From Nonomuraea aridisoli (lineage in GTDB: Bacteria; Actinomycetota; Actinomycetes; Streptosporangiales; Streptosporangiaceae): a stretch of DNA of 64,000 bases. Under the pieces are notes generated by a model, which was given only the letters and a program-made list of their open reading frames with translations, made no database searches and was not told where the DNA came from. The translations under genes and the position numbers were made by a program. Where the stretch lies: contig NZ_POUD01000004.1 of NCBI RefSeq assembly GCF_003236395.1, positions 34,754 to 98,753 of the forward strand, in the 5' to 3' direction. Shown one piece after another: positions 8,992-17,847 of the stretch (within the stretch, counting starts at the first letter, position 1; every line of letters starts with the position of its first letter).

Positions 8992-10821
8992 ATGACTGTG
9001 CTCGCGGCGGGCGAGGGCTCCCGATCAACGGCGACGCCGCGAAAATCGGCGGTTCTGCTGGCGCTGCGCCACTACTGCGGTGAGCTGAGGCGCCAGTGGC
9101 CGGTCGCGGTGCCCGCGCTGACGTTGCCGGCGCTGGGCAACATCTGCCTGTTCTACCTGGCGCCGCTGGCGGTGGCCGGGCTCGTCGGTCACCTGGCCGG
9201 CGGTGGTGACGGCGCCGTCGCCACGCTCCTGCCCTTCGTGCTCGGCTTCGCCGGGATGTTGCTGGCGGGCGAGGTGTTGTGGCGGCTCGGGCTGCACTTC
9301 CTCAACCGTACGGACGCCCGCGGCATCGAGCGGCTCGGCGTGGTCGGCATGGACGAGCTGCTGGCCAAGGACGCCGCGTTCTTCCACGACAACTTCGCGG
9401 GCTCGCTGACCAAGCGCGTGCTGGGCTTCTCCGGCCGCTTCGAGGAGTTCGTCGACACGCTCGCGTTCTCCATCATGGCCAAGCTGGTGCCGCTGGCCTT
9501 CGCCTCGGTGGTGCTGTGGCAGTACCACCCGGCGCTGGTGCTCGTCCTCGTGGGCGCCATCGTCGTCACCGGCTTCCTCGTGGCCCCGCTCATCCGCCGC
9601 CGCCAGGCGCTGGTCGACCAGCGCGAGGCCGCCAGGGTCCGGGTGTCGGGCCACGTCGCCGACGTGCTGGCCAACATGGACACCGTGCGCGCCTTCGCCG
9701 CCGAGGATCGCGAGGCCGCCGAACACCGGGTCAGGATGGCCGAGGCGAGCAGGCTGTCGCTGCGCTCGTGGGACTACGGCAACCTCCGCGTCGACACCGT
9801 CGTCGCCCCGATGTCGGTGCTCACCAGCGCGGTGGGCCTGCTGCTGGCCGTGGCGCTGCGCGGCGGTCTCGGCGTGGAGGCCATCGTGGTGACGTTCACG
9901 TACTACACGAACGCCATCGGCATGATGTTCGAGTTCAACCAGATCTACCGGCGCATGGAGAGCGTGCTCACCGAGGCGGCCCAGTTCACCGAGCTGCTGC
10001 TCGAGCCGCCGACCGTGACCGACCCGGCCGATCCGCAGCCGCTGCGCCCGGCCGACGCGGGTGTGCGCTTCGAACGGGTGCTCTTCTCCTACACCGACGG
10101 CCGGCCGCTGTTCCAGGGCCTCGACCTCGACATCCCGAGCGGCCACAAGGTGGGCCTGGTCGGCCAGTCGGGCGGCGGCAAGACCACCCTCACCCGGCTG
10201 CTGCTGCGGCTGATGGACATCGACGGCGGCCGCATCCTGATCGGCGGCCAGGACATCACCCGGCTGCGCCAGGCCGACCTGCGCAGCCTCATCGCGTACG
10301 TCCCGCAGGAGCCGGCCATGTTCCACCGGTCGCTGCGTGACAACATCGCCTTCGCCCGGCCGGGCGCCACCGACGACGAGATCCTCAGGGCCGCGCGGGC
10401 GGCGCACGTCACGGAGTTCGCCGAGTCCCTGCCGGACGGCTTCGACACCCTGGTGGGCGAGCGCGGCGTCAAGCTCTCCGGCGGTCAGCGGCAGCGCCTC
10501 GCGCTCGCCCGCGCCATCCTGCGCGACGCCCCGATCCTGCTGCTCGACGAGGCGACCAGCGCCCTCGACTCCGAGAGCGAGATCCTCGTCCAGGAGGCCC
10601 TCTGGCAGCTGATGCAGGACCGCACCGCGATCGTGGTCGCCCACCGGCTCAGCACCGTCGTCCGGATGGACCACCTGGTCGTGCTCAACCGCGGACACAT
10701 CGTCGAGCAGGGCACCCACAGCGAGCTGCTCCAGGCCGAAGGCCCCTACGCCCGCCTGTGGCACCACCAGTCCGGCGGCTTCCTGATCGAGAACGACGCC
10801 CCCGACGCCCTCCACCGCTGA
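8992..10821 (+). CDS. ABC transporter with fused permease and ATPase (exporter type)
   Basis: A 609-residue half-transporter. Residues ~25-330 are a six-helix type 1 exporter membrane domain. Residues ~345-600 are the nucleotide-binding domain: Walker A GQSGGGKTT, Q-loop VPQEPAMF, signature LSGGQRQR, Walker B ILLLDEATSALD, and H-loop VAHRL. It should act as a homodimer or with a partner encoded elsewhere. The ATG at 8992 follows GGGGGAGGGCGG. It stands alone, so the substrate cannot be inferred. The hairpin at 10823-10848 lies just downstream. Confidence 0.92.
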   Translation: MTVLAAGEGSRSTATPRKSAVLLALRHYCGELRRQWPVAVPALTLPALGNICLFYLAPLAVAGLVGHLAGGGDGAVATLLPFVLGFAGMLLAGEVLWRLGLHFLNRTDARGIERLGVVGMDELLAKDAAFFHDNFAGSLTKRVLGFSGRFEEFVDTLAFSIMAKLVPLAFASVVLWQYHPALVLVLVGAIVVTGFLVAPLIRRRQALVDQREAARVRVSGHVADVLANMDTVRAFAAEDREAAEHRVRMAEASRLSLRSWDYGNLRVDTVVAPMSVLTSAVGLLLAVALRGGLGVEAIVVTFTYYTNAIGMMFEFNQIYRRMESVLTEAAQFTELLLEPPTVTDPADPQPLRPADAGVRFERVLFSYTDGRPLFQGLDLDIPSGHKVGLVGQSGGGKTTLTRLLLRLMDIDGGRILIGGQDITRLRQADLRSLIAYVPQEPAMFHRSLRDNIAFARPGATDDEILRAARAAHVTEFAESLPDGFDTLVGERGVKLSGGQRQRLALARAILRDAPILLLDEATSALDSESEILVQEALWQLMQDRTAIVVAHRLSTVVRMDHLVVLNRGHIVEQGTHSELLQAEGPYARLWHHQSGGFLIENDAPDALHR

Positions 10822-10822
10822 C

Positions 10823-10848
10823 CCGGTGGAGGGGACGGGCCCCACCGG
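10823..10848. terminator. Bidirectional terminator-like hairpin
   Basis: CCGGTGG pairs perfectly with CCACCGG across a 12-base interval whose G and C runs extend the pairing with a bulge. It lies between the convergent exporter and hydrolase genes. Confidence 0.5.
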
Positions 10849-10854
10849 TCGGCG

Positions 10855-11403
10855 CTACGCCGGTCGCGGCGGCCAGACGTCGGTGTCGAGGAAGGACTCG
10901 ACGGCCGTCGTCACGTCACCGAGCACGTCGGCCGTCGCACGCAGCGGCCCCGGCACCTTCATGCCGTGGTCGGCGCCCTCGACCTCGACGACGTGCGGCG
11001 TCAGCTCCCGCGCCAGCGCGCCGTCCCAGAGGCTGTCGGCCGTGCCGCCGACGAGCAGGAACGGCTCCGTCGCCCGCCGCAACGCGGCCACGCACGCGGG
11101 CACGGTGAGCACCGGCGTCAGTCAGACGCCCGCCAGCCCGCGATCGGCCGCGACCGCGGCCCCGAACGAGCCGAGCGACTTGCCGATCAGCACCGGCCGG
11201 GCGAGCTTGGCCACCACGGGCGTCACCTGCCCGCTGACCCAGCGCGCCGCCTCCTCCAGCACCAGATCCTGCGGCGGCCGCCACGAGATCAGCTCGACGG
11301 CGGCGTCACGGCGGAGGGCCGCTTCGCCGACGTAGGCGAGCAGCCCGGCCAGCGGTCCGTACCGCGCGCCGGGGATGACGACGGCGCTGCGGCCTGCGTT
11401 CAT
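10855..11403 (-). pseudogene. Alpha/beta hydrolase interrupted by one in-frame stop
   Basis: Two open segments in the same frame (11403 to 11122, 93 residues; then 11121 to 10855) are separated only by a TGA at 11122-11124. The first half carries the nucleophile elbow GKSLGSFGAA (Ser). The second has PFLLVGGTADSLWDG, with the acid Asp, and VEGADHGMKVPG, with the catalytic His, so the triad is split across the stop. Just past the stop the sequence reads LTPVL, which suggests a Trp (TGG) became TGA. Either a real nonsense mutation or a base-call error; everything else looks intact. Confidence 0.75.
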
Positions 11404-11415
11404 GTCCGCCTCCCG

Positions 11416-13380
11416 TCAGTTGGCGGGGTTGTTGGTGTAGATGGGGGTGATGTCGGCGTCGTCCGCGGCATCGAGCAGCTTGTGCATCAGCTTGCCGTCG
11501 AACGCCACGACGCGGATCTCGTCCTTCGCGTTGTTGTCCTGCTCCCAGCAGTACAGGTGGGACTCGCCGTACCAGCCGAGCACCTTGTCGCAGTCGGAGG
11601 AGAACCGGCGCACCTGCTTGCCGGTGGCGGCGTCCCAGAGGCAGTGGTGGCCGTCGCCGCCGTCGGGGCAGTCGGTCACGAACGTCTTCCCCGACGGCGA
11701 GAAGATGTCGATCGTGCCGGACGCCAGCGGCCCCACCCCCGGAAGGTCGCGCGTGGGCTTGCCGGAGGCGTCGAAGAAGCGCAGCCCCTCGTCCTTGCCG
11801 TAGTCGATGACCACGCCCTTCTCGGCGGCGTCCCAGCCGAAGTCGCTGTCGCGGATGGAGGCGTCGTCGACGTCGACCACGCGCACCTTGCTCTGGGCGA
11901 CGTCGTTGTGGGCCACGTTCACGACGGCGAAGCCGACGGAGATCCAGCTCTCCTTGCCCTTGTCGTCCTCGATGCGTTCGTTGAGGTTGAGCAGGATCTT
12001 GGAGTTGTCCTTCGACCAGGTGCGGATGCTGGTGTCGAGCGGTTTGCGCACGGTCTTGACGCGGAAACTCACGCCGGCCTGGCGGTCGGTGATGAGGATC
12101 GAGTCGTAGCCGTCGGAGGTGTAGTCGTGCGGCCTGCCCGCGAGGTAGCGGCCGTTGGGGGAGACCAGCGACTCCAGGTTGCCCGGATATCTGTCGAACT
12201 GGCCCCGCAGCGACTGCCGGGCGTAGTCCACGTCCTCGTCGAGCTTCTTGTCGTACATCTCGTACGCCGTCAGCGTGATCGGGTCGGAGGCCCGCTCGTA
12301 GAGCGTGACCTTGCCGCCGGGCAGCGTGGTCTTGACGGGCGTGGCGGGCGCGGAGGGAGTCGTCGGCCGCGCCGGCGGGGCGCTGGACTCGGCGGCGACC
12401 GGCGGGGGAGGGCTCGACCACAGCCGGGTGGGCACGGCGATCGCGGCCGCCACGACGACGGCCGCGGTCGCGACCCCCGCGCCGATGAGCACCGGCCGGC
12501 GCGACGGCCTGCGGGTGCTCGGGGCCTCCTTCGGGGCGGCCTGTCTCGTGCCCTCCACCAGGGGGTGCGCGCCGGGCGCCGGGTTGCGCAGCAGGCGGCT
12601 GATCACGTCCATGGCCGTCGGCCGCCGCGCCGGATCCTTGTCCAGGCACTGCTCGGCCACCTCGCGCAGCCGTCCCTCGAGCCCGCCCAGGTCGGGCGGC
12701 TCGCTGAGCACCCGGTTCATCACGGCGTGCGTGACACCGGTGCCGAACGGCGCCCGTCCGCAGGAGGCGAAGACCATCGTGCCGGCCCACGAGAACATGT
12801 CGGCCGCGGGCCCGAGCCCGTGCCCCATGATCTGCTCGGGGGCCATGTACGCGGGCGTGCCGATCTGCGTGCTGCTCGTCATGGTGGCCGGGCCGAGCGT
12901 GCGCGCGATCCCGAAGTCGATCACCCGCGGGCCGCCGGTGCCCATGATGACGTTGCCCGGCTTGAAGTCGCGGTGCACCACGTGGGCCTCGTGGATGGCG
13001 GCGATCGCGGTGGCGGTGCCGATGGCCAGCCGCTCCAGGTCCGCGCCCGCGAGCGGGCCGTCCTCCCTGACGACCCGTTCCAGCGAGCGGCCCTCGACGT
13101 ACTCGCTGATGATGTACGGACGGCCGCCCTCGACGCCGGTGCCGAGCACGGTCGCGGTGCAGAACGGCGCCACCCGGCGGGCGACCTCGGCCTCCTGAAG
13201 AAAGCGTGCGGCGATCTCCTCGTCGCCGGACGGGCTCAGCCACTTGACGGCCACGTGCGCGCCCATGGGCGTACGGGCGAGGTAGACGACGCCCTGGCCG
13301 CCCTGCCCCAGCCTCCCGATGAGCTCCAGGCCACCTAACTCCTGAGGGTCACCGGTCGTCAGCGGCGTGAAGTCAACCAT
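11416..13380 (-). CDS. Membrane-anchored Ser/Thr protein kinase (PknB-like) with C-terminal sensor domain
   Basis: A 654-residue protein. The kinase domain (residues ~15-275) has the glycine loop IGRLGQGGQGVVYLA, catalytic Lys in VAVKWL, catalytic loop HRDFKPGNV, DFGIAR and the APE-type MAPEQ. A Pro/Ser/Arg-rich linker leads to one transmembrane helix at ~295-320 (VLIGAGVATAAVVVAAAIAV). The extracellular C-terminal ~300 residues look like repeated beta blades (for example LVSPNGRYLAG, IFSPSGKTFVTDC), so possibly a propeller-like sensor. It is divergent from an FHA gene, a probable phospho-binding partner. Confidence 0.9.
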   Translation of the reverse strand: MVDFTPLTTGDPQELGGLELIGRLGQGGQGVVYLARTPMGAHVAVKWLSPSGDEEIAARFLQEAEVARRVAPFCTATVLGTGVEGGRPYIISEYVEGRSLERVVREDGPLAGADLERLAIGTATAIAAIHEAHVVHRDFKPGNVIMGTGGPRVIDFGIARTLGPATMTSSTQIGTPAYMAPEQIMGHGLGPAADMFSWAGTMVFASCGRAPFGTGVTHAVMNRVLSEPPDLGGLEGRLREVAEQCLDKDPARRPTAMDVISRLLRNPAPGAHPLVEGTRQAAPKEAPSTRRPSRRPVLIGAGVATAAVVVAAAIAVPTRLWSSPPPPVAAESSAPPARPTTPSAPATPVKTTLPGGKVTLYERASDPITLTAYEMYDKKLDEDVDYARQSLRGQFDRYPGNLESLVSPNGRYLAGRPHDYTSDGYDSILITDRQAGVSFRVKTVRKPLDTSIRTWSKDNSKILLNLNERIEDDKGKESWISVGFAVVNVAHNDVAQSKVRVVDVDDASIRDSDFGWDAAEKGVVIDYGKDEGLRFFDASGKPTRDLPGVGPLASGTIDIFSPSGKTFVTDCPDGGDGHHCLWDAATGKQVRRFSSDCDKVLGWYGESHLYCWEQDNNAKDEIRVVAFDGKLMHKLLDAADDADITPIYTNNPAN

Positions 13381-13528
13381 GCGGTCATTCTCACGGCCCT
13401 CAGTCGATCTCCCACAGTCCTACTGGTAGGTAACTACGACAGAATAACCTTCCGACGAGGATCGGGAGCCCTCCCGGCGGCACGCGGCTACCGTGGAGAT
13501 TCTGCGCAGTGTGGGGAGGATCGGCGGC

Positions 13529-14323
13529 ATGACAGGCACAGCGCGCAGACCCAGGACCAAGGTGGAGTTCCTGCCCAAGGGCTCACTCGCGGACGGTCTC
13601 CCCCCGGCCGTGCCCGGCACTCTTTACGTCCAGGGCGCGGGCGGCGGCATCCGCGTCGCCCCCGACGCCGGCTTCGACGTGGTGTTCGGGCGCTGCGAGC
13701 CGGACGTCCACGTCTGCGTCGGCCCCAACGACCCGTACGTCAGCCGACGGCACGGCTACCTCACCTGCGAGGCCGGGCGATGGGCGCTGTACAACCTCGG
13801 CAAACTCCCCATCCGACTGCCGGGCGGGCAGCTCGTGCTCACCGGGCACCGTACGACGCTGCCGGTGGCGTACACCCCGCTGTTCATCGTCGCCCCCGAG
13901 CAGGAGCACCTGCTCGAAGTGCGGATCGTCACGAGCTCGCCGCCCCCCGGCCCGGAGGACCGCCGGGAGGCCGACACCCGCGAGCCGGCCGGCTGGCCCC
14001 TGAGCCCGCTCGAACGCCTCGTCCTGGTCTGCCTCGGTCAGCGCTATCTCCGGCCCGACCCCTGGCCGCAGCCGCTGCCCTGGGCCCAGGTCGCCGACGA
14101 GCTCTCGCGCCTGCGCCCCGGCGAACACTGGACCGCCAAACGCGCCGCCCACATCGTCACCCAGACGCGCAGGCGGCTCAGCACCAAGGTCCCCGGTCTC
14201 CTGGAGGAGGAGATCCCGCCGCCGCTCGGCAACGCGCTCAACCACAATCTGATCACCGCCCTGCTGGCCAACGCCACGATCGGCCCGTCCGACCTCCGCC
14301 TCCTCGACGAGCCGCCCGAGTGA
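13529..14323 (+). CDS. FHA domain protein with C-terminal helical domain
   Basis: A 264-residue protein. Residues ~25-135 form an FHA phosphothreonine-binding domain with the FGR...SRRHG pair of motifs (VVFGRCEP; YVSRRHGYL) that contact the phosphate. The C-terminal ~110 residues (LSPLERLVLVCLGQRYLRPD, then a helical stretch ending TQTRRRLSTKVP) resemble a winged-helix-like domain of actinobacterial FHA proteins. The ATG at 13529 follows GGGGAGGA. Divergent from the Ser/Thr kinase gene, it is likely a reader or substrate of that kinase; the link rests on position only. Confidence 0.8.
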   Translation: MTGTARRPRTKVEFLPKGSLADGLPPAVPGTLYVQGAGGGIRVAPDAGFDVVFGRCEPDVHVCVGPNDPYVSRRHGYLTCEAGRWALYNLGKLPIRLPGGQLVLTGHRTTLPVAYTPLFIVAPEQEHLLEVRIVTSSPPPGPEDRREADTREPAGWPLSPLERLVLVCLGQRYLRPDPWPQPLPWAQVADELSRLRPGEHWTAKRAAHIVTQTRRRLSTKVPGLLEEEIPPPLGNALNHNLITALLANATIGPSDLRLLDEPPE

Positions 14324-14448
14324 CTCCCGGCGCCTGCTACCCATAGACCATGATCTTGGACTACGTCCTTCTCTTCATCCCTGCCTTGCCGCCGCGGCGA
14401 CCAGACGGAGCACCTTCGCCGGAAGACGATGAGACCGTCGCCTGATCC

Positions 14449-15690
14449 TCACGCCGCGCACCGGGCAACGCCCGGGAAGTCGCGCATGCGGCGGATGCGG
14501 CTGAGGAAGAGGACGGCGACGGACGAGAGCTGGGTGGCCGCCATGATCCACAGGGCCTGACGCACGCCGACGGTCTCGCCGAGCACGCCGCCGAGCAGGC
14601 TGCCCAGGGGCACCGCGCCGTAGTTCAGCGCGGACGTGCTCGCGGTGATCCGCGCGAACAGGGCGGGCGGGCAGTACCGCTGGCGGAAGGTGCTGGTCAC
14701 GATGTTCGAGGCGACGACGCCGGCGCTCATGCCGAAGCCCGCGGCGGCGAAGAGGACCAGGCCCGCGCCGCCGCCGGCGAGCGGGCCGAGGAGCAACATC
14801 GGCGCGGCGAACGCCTCGCACACCAGGAACGCCCGCGCGGTCCCGGCCCGGGCGGCGAGGCGTCCCGCGACCATCGCGCCGAGCAGCCCGCCCGTACCGG
14901 CCACCGCCAGTACGGCCCCCACCTGCCCCGGCCCGGCGCCGAGGTCGCGGGTGAGGTAGACGACCTGGATCGACTGGTAGCCCATCAAGGCGATGTTCGA
15001 CATGGCGCTGAAGGCGGTGAGCGTACGCAGGCAGGGATCGTGCACCACGAACCGCAGCCCGGCGCGGATCTCCGGCAGCAGCCGCCGTTCCGCGGCGGCC
15101 CGCCGTGCCTCGTGGACGCGGACGCGCCGCAGGCACCACACGGCGACGCCGAAACTGACCGCGTCGGCCAGCACCCCGCTCACCGCACCGAACGCCTGCC
15201 CGAGCAGCCCCGCGAGCCCAGGCCCCGCGATCCTGGCGGCCGACTCGCTGCCCTGGAGCTTCGCGTTGGCCTCCATCAGCCGATCGCCGCCGACCAGGAT
15301 CGGCAGGAACGCGCGGTAGGCGAGGCTGAAGAACACGTTCGCGACGCCGCCGGCCAGAGCGGTGACGACCAGGTGCGCCACCGTGAGCCGGTCCAGCCAG
15401 GCCGCGATCGGCACGGTCGCGAACACCACCATGGAGACGGTGTTGCAGGCCAGCATCACCGGCCGTTTGGGCAACCGGTCCACCCACGCCCCGGCGGGCA
15501 GCCCGATCAGCAGCCACGGCAGCCACGCCGCCGCCGTGACCAACCCGACGACGAACGTACCGGCCTCCAGCGTCATCACGCTGACCAGCGGCAACGCGAC
15601 AGCGGCCACCGAGCTGCCGAGCACGCTGATGGTCTCGCCGGCCCATAACAGCCGGAACTCCCGCATCCGCAGGAGCGTGGCGGCGCTCAC
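14449..15690 (-). CDS. MFS transporter
   Basis: A 413-residue membrane protein with about 12 hydrophobic segments. It has an MFS N terminus (MREFRLLWAGETISVLGSSV) and the loop motif LPAGAWVDRLPKRPVM between helices 2 and 3. The proposed GTG start at 15690 overlaps the stop of the ArsR-type gene (GTGA), giving translational coupling; ATG 15666 is an alternative. It resembles multidrug or macrolide exporters of the MFS_3 group, and being co-transcribed with an ArsR-type repressor suggests inducible efflux. Substrate unknown. Confidence 0.88.
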   Translation of the reverse strand: MSAATLLRMREFRLLWAGETISVLGSSVAAVALPLVSVMTLEAGTFVVGLVTAAAWLPWLLIGLPAGAWVDRLPKRPVMLACNTVSMVVFATVPIAAWLDRLTVAHLVVTALAGGVANVFFSLAYRAFLPILVGGDRLMEANAKLQGSESAARIAGPGLAGLLGQAFGAVSGVLADAVSFGVAVWCLRRVRVHEARRAAAERRLLPEIRAGLRFVVHDPCLRTLTAFSAMSNIALMGYQSIQVVYLTRDLGAGPGQVGAVLAVAGTGGLLGAMVAGRLAARAGTARAFLVCEAFAAPMLLLGPLAGGGAGLVLFAAAGFGMSAGVVASNIVTSTFRQRYCPPALFARITASTSALNYGAVPLGSLLGGVLGETVGVRQALWIMAATQLSSVAVLFLSRIRRMRDFPGVARCAA

Positions 15691-16250
15691 GGCCTGGCGG
15701 GCACGGCGCGTACGGTCAGGAAGACGGACCGGCGTTCCTCGCCGTCGTCGGGGATCTCCCGGGCGGCCAGCTCGGTCAGCAGCGCGAGGATCTTCTCTTC
15801 CAGTTCGGCGAGTTCGGCGACGGACAGCCAGGCCCAGTGGTCGGAGCTGAACGCCGCGCGCCGCCACGGCTCGGGATAGGAGTCGCGCTCGGCGAACCAC
15901 TGCCGGGCCAGCGCGGCCTGCCGCTCCAGGACCAGGGACTCGGCGGCCTCGGCCACGGGGTCGTCGGGGAAGTCGGCCGGCGACCAGTCGACCCGGCCCG
16001 ACGTCGTGCGCCACCAGCGTTCGCGCCGGTCGCGGGCCAGCTCGGGGACCTCCTCGATGAGCTCGCCGGCCGCCAGGACCTTCAGGTGGTGGCTGATGCT
16101 GCCGACGGCCTGCCCCGTCCTGGCGGACAGCGCCGACACCGTCGAAGGGCCGTCCAGCCGCAACACGTCGAGCAGTCGCCGCCGCAGGGGGTGGGACATC
16201 GCGGCCAGCACCTTGGAGTCCCGGATCTCACGCCTCGCAGAGTCGGACAT
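15687..16250 (-). CDS. ArsR-type helix-turn-helix transcriptional regulator
   Basis: A 187-residue protein. Residues ~10-85 form a winged helix: VLAAMSHPLRRRLLDVLRLD, TVSALSARTG, and recognition helix VGSISHHLKVL. There is no obvious metal-binding cysteine set, so it is probably the ligand-responsive ArsR/HTH_20 type rather than a metal sensor. It is the first gene of a two-gene unit with the MFS exporter. A perfect inverted repeat (16265-16284) lies 15 bases upstream of its ATG and is the probable operator. Confidence 0.87.
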   Translation of the reverse strand: MSDSARREIRDSKVLAAMSHPLRRRLLDVLRLDGPSTVSALSARTGQAVGSISHHLKVLAAGELIEEVPELARDRRERWWRTTSGRVDWSPADFPDDPVAEAAESLVLERQAALARQWFAERDSYPEPWRRAAFSSDHWAWLSVAELAELEEKILALLTELAAREIPDDGEERRSVFLTVRAVPARP

Positions 16251-16264
16251 GCCGGGACCCTATA

Positions 16265-16284
16265 TGTACAACACTTCTTGTACA
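16265..16284. promoter_or_regulatory. Inverted repeat upstream of the ArsR-type gene
   Basis: TGTACAA, six bases, TTGTACA: perfect 7-bp arms just upstream of the regulator start. Likely autoregulatory operator of the ArsR-MFS unit. Confidence 0.65.
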
Positions 16285-16298
16285 ACTACCCGGTACGA

Positions 16299-16844
16299 CT
16301 ACGCGGCGCCGAGGCCGTTGAGGAACGTGTCCACCACCAGATCGGCCGCCTGAGGGGGCGCCACGTCGGGGAACCGGTGAGCCATGCTCTCGACCAGCTG
16401 GTCGAGGACCGCCCGCGCCCAGGCCGGGGGGACGTCGGGCCGCAGGTAGCCCTCGTCGGCCGCGCGCTGGACGAAGGCGTCCAGCCGCGCGCTCTGCTCG
16501 TGGCGCCGGCGGTCGGCGTCGGGGTCCTTCTGCATCATGCGCCGCGTGTCGACGGGCCACTCACGGCTGACGGGGATGATGCCCTCGACGTAGCGGTGCA
16601 GCGCGACCGCCACGGGGGCCTCCACCAGCCGCGCCTCGTCGAGGACACGTTCGGCGGAGTCGAGTTTGGCCTGGAAGACGGCGCTCAGCAGGGCCTCGCG
16701 GGTGGCGAAACGGCGATGGACGGTCGTGCGGTCCACCCCGGCCTCGCCGGCGATGGCCGACATCGAGGTGCTCGGGTCCTCGGCCAGCAGCCGCGCCCCG
16801 GTGCGCAGGACGGCGGCCAGGTTGCGTGCGGCGTCAGCTCTCAT
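16299..16844 (-). CDS. TetR/AcrR family transcriptional regulator
   Basis: A 181-residue protein. The N-terminal helix-turn-helix (MSAIAGEAGVDRTTVHRRFA, then TREALLSAVFQAK) is TetR type; the C-terminal helical domain is the ligand and dimer part. I start at ATG 16844, which has GGAGGGCATC just upstream, rather than at the leftmost in-frame start 30 bases earlier. It is divergent from the SDR-SDR-ALDH operon and probably represses it. Confidence 0.85.
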   Translation of the reverse strand: MRADAARNLAAVLRTGARLLAEDPSTSMSAIAGEAGVDRTTVHRRFATREALLSAVFQAKLDSAERVLDEARLVEAPVAVALHRYVEGIIPVSREWPVDTRRMMQKDPDADRRRHEQSARLDAFVQRAADEGYLRPDVPPAWARAVLDQLVESMAHRFPDVAPPQAADLVVDTFLNGLGAA

Positions 16845-17013
16845 GATGCCCTCCAGCCTACCAGCGAGTAGCACTTACCTCGATCATCCTCATCAGCAGG
16901 AGTGCGCTAGGAATAATTACTGCTACAGTCATGCTGCAGTTAAGCGCAGATCGTCCACACCACTCATGCGTCCGCATGCGGCGGGCGCATCGCAAGAAAG
17001 AAGGAGACGTGTC

Positions 17014-17847
17014 ATGGCACGCACGTGGCTCATCACCGGCGGCTCCCAAGGGCTCGGCAAGGCTCTGGCGCTGGCGGCCCTGGAGGCGGGCGACCAGGTC
17101 GCGGTGACCTCGCGCCGCCCGGAGTCGCCGGCCGACTTGGCCGAAGCACACCCCGGGCGGTTCCTGGCCATGCCGCTGGACGTCACCTCGCCCGTGGCGG
17201 CCCGGGAGGTCGTCGCGGCGGTGACCGAACGGTTCGGCTCCCTCGACGTGGTGGTCAACAACGCCGGGTACGCCACCACCGGCTCGATCGAGGACTTCCC
17301 CGAGGACGAGTTCCGGGCGCAGATCGAGACGAACCTGTTCGGGGTGATCAACGTGACGCGGGCGGCGCTGCCCGTCATGCGCCGCCAGCGTTCCGGGCAT
17401 TTCGTACAGATCTCCTCCATTGGCGGCCGGGTCGGCGGCACGCCGGGGCTGAGCGCGTACCAGACGGCGAAGTTCGGCGTCGAGGGCTTCTCCGCGGTGC
17501 TGGCCAACGAGGTCGCGCCGCTGGGCATCAAGGTGACCATCGTGGAGCCGGGCGGCATCCGTACCGGCTGGGCCGCCGGCGCCGCGATCGCGGCCGGCGG
17601 GATCGGCGCCGACTACCAGCAGACGGTCGGACGGTGGCTGGAGGAGTTCGCCGACTACAGCGGCAACGAGCCCGGCGACCCCGCCCGCATGGCGAAGGCG
17701 ATCGTCGACGTCGTCGGCGTGCCGGAGCCCCCGCTGCGCCTGCTGCTCGGCACCGACGCCCTCGAGATCGCTCTGAGCGCGGAGGAGGCGCGACTGGAGG
17801 AGGCCAGGAAGTGGGCCGAGGTCAGCCGGTCGACCGATCTCGCATGA
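17014..17847 (+). CDS. SDR family NAD(P)-dependent oxidoreductase (first of two)
   Basis: A 277-residue classical short-chain dehydrogenase. Cofactor motif TGGSQGLGKA near the N terminus, NNAGYA in strand 4, catalytic Ser in VQISSIGGRVGG, and YQTAKFGVEGF with the Tyr-x-x-x-Lys pair. Start ATG 17014 has AAGGAG. It overlaps the next SDR gene by ATGA; the two proteins are clear paralogues, down to similar C-terminal tails (EVSRSTDL here, EVSVSTDL there). Substrate unknown. Confidence 0.92.
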   Translation: MARTWLITGGSQGLGKALALAALEAGDQVAVTSRRPESPADLAEAHPGRFLAMPLDVTSPVAAREVVAAVTERFGSLDVVVNNAGYATTGSIEDFPEDEFRAQIETNLFGVINVTRAALPVMRRQRSGHFVQISSIGGRVGGTPGLSAYQTAKFGVEGFSAVLANEVAPLGIKVTIVEPGGIRTGWAAGAAIAAGGIGADYQQTVGRWLEEFADYSGNEPGDPARMAKAIVDVVGVPEPPLRLLLGTDALEIALSAEEARLEEARKWAEVSRSTDLA

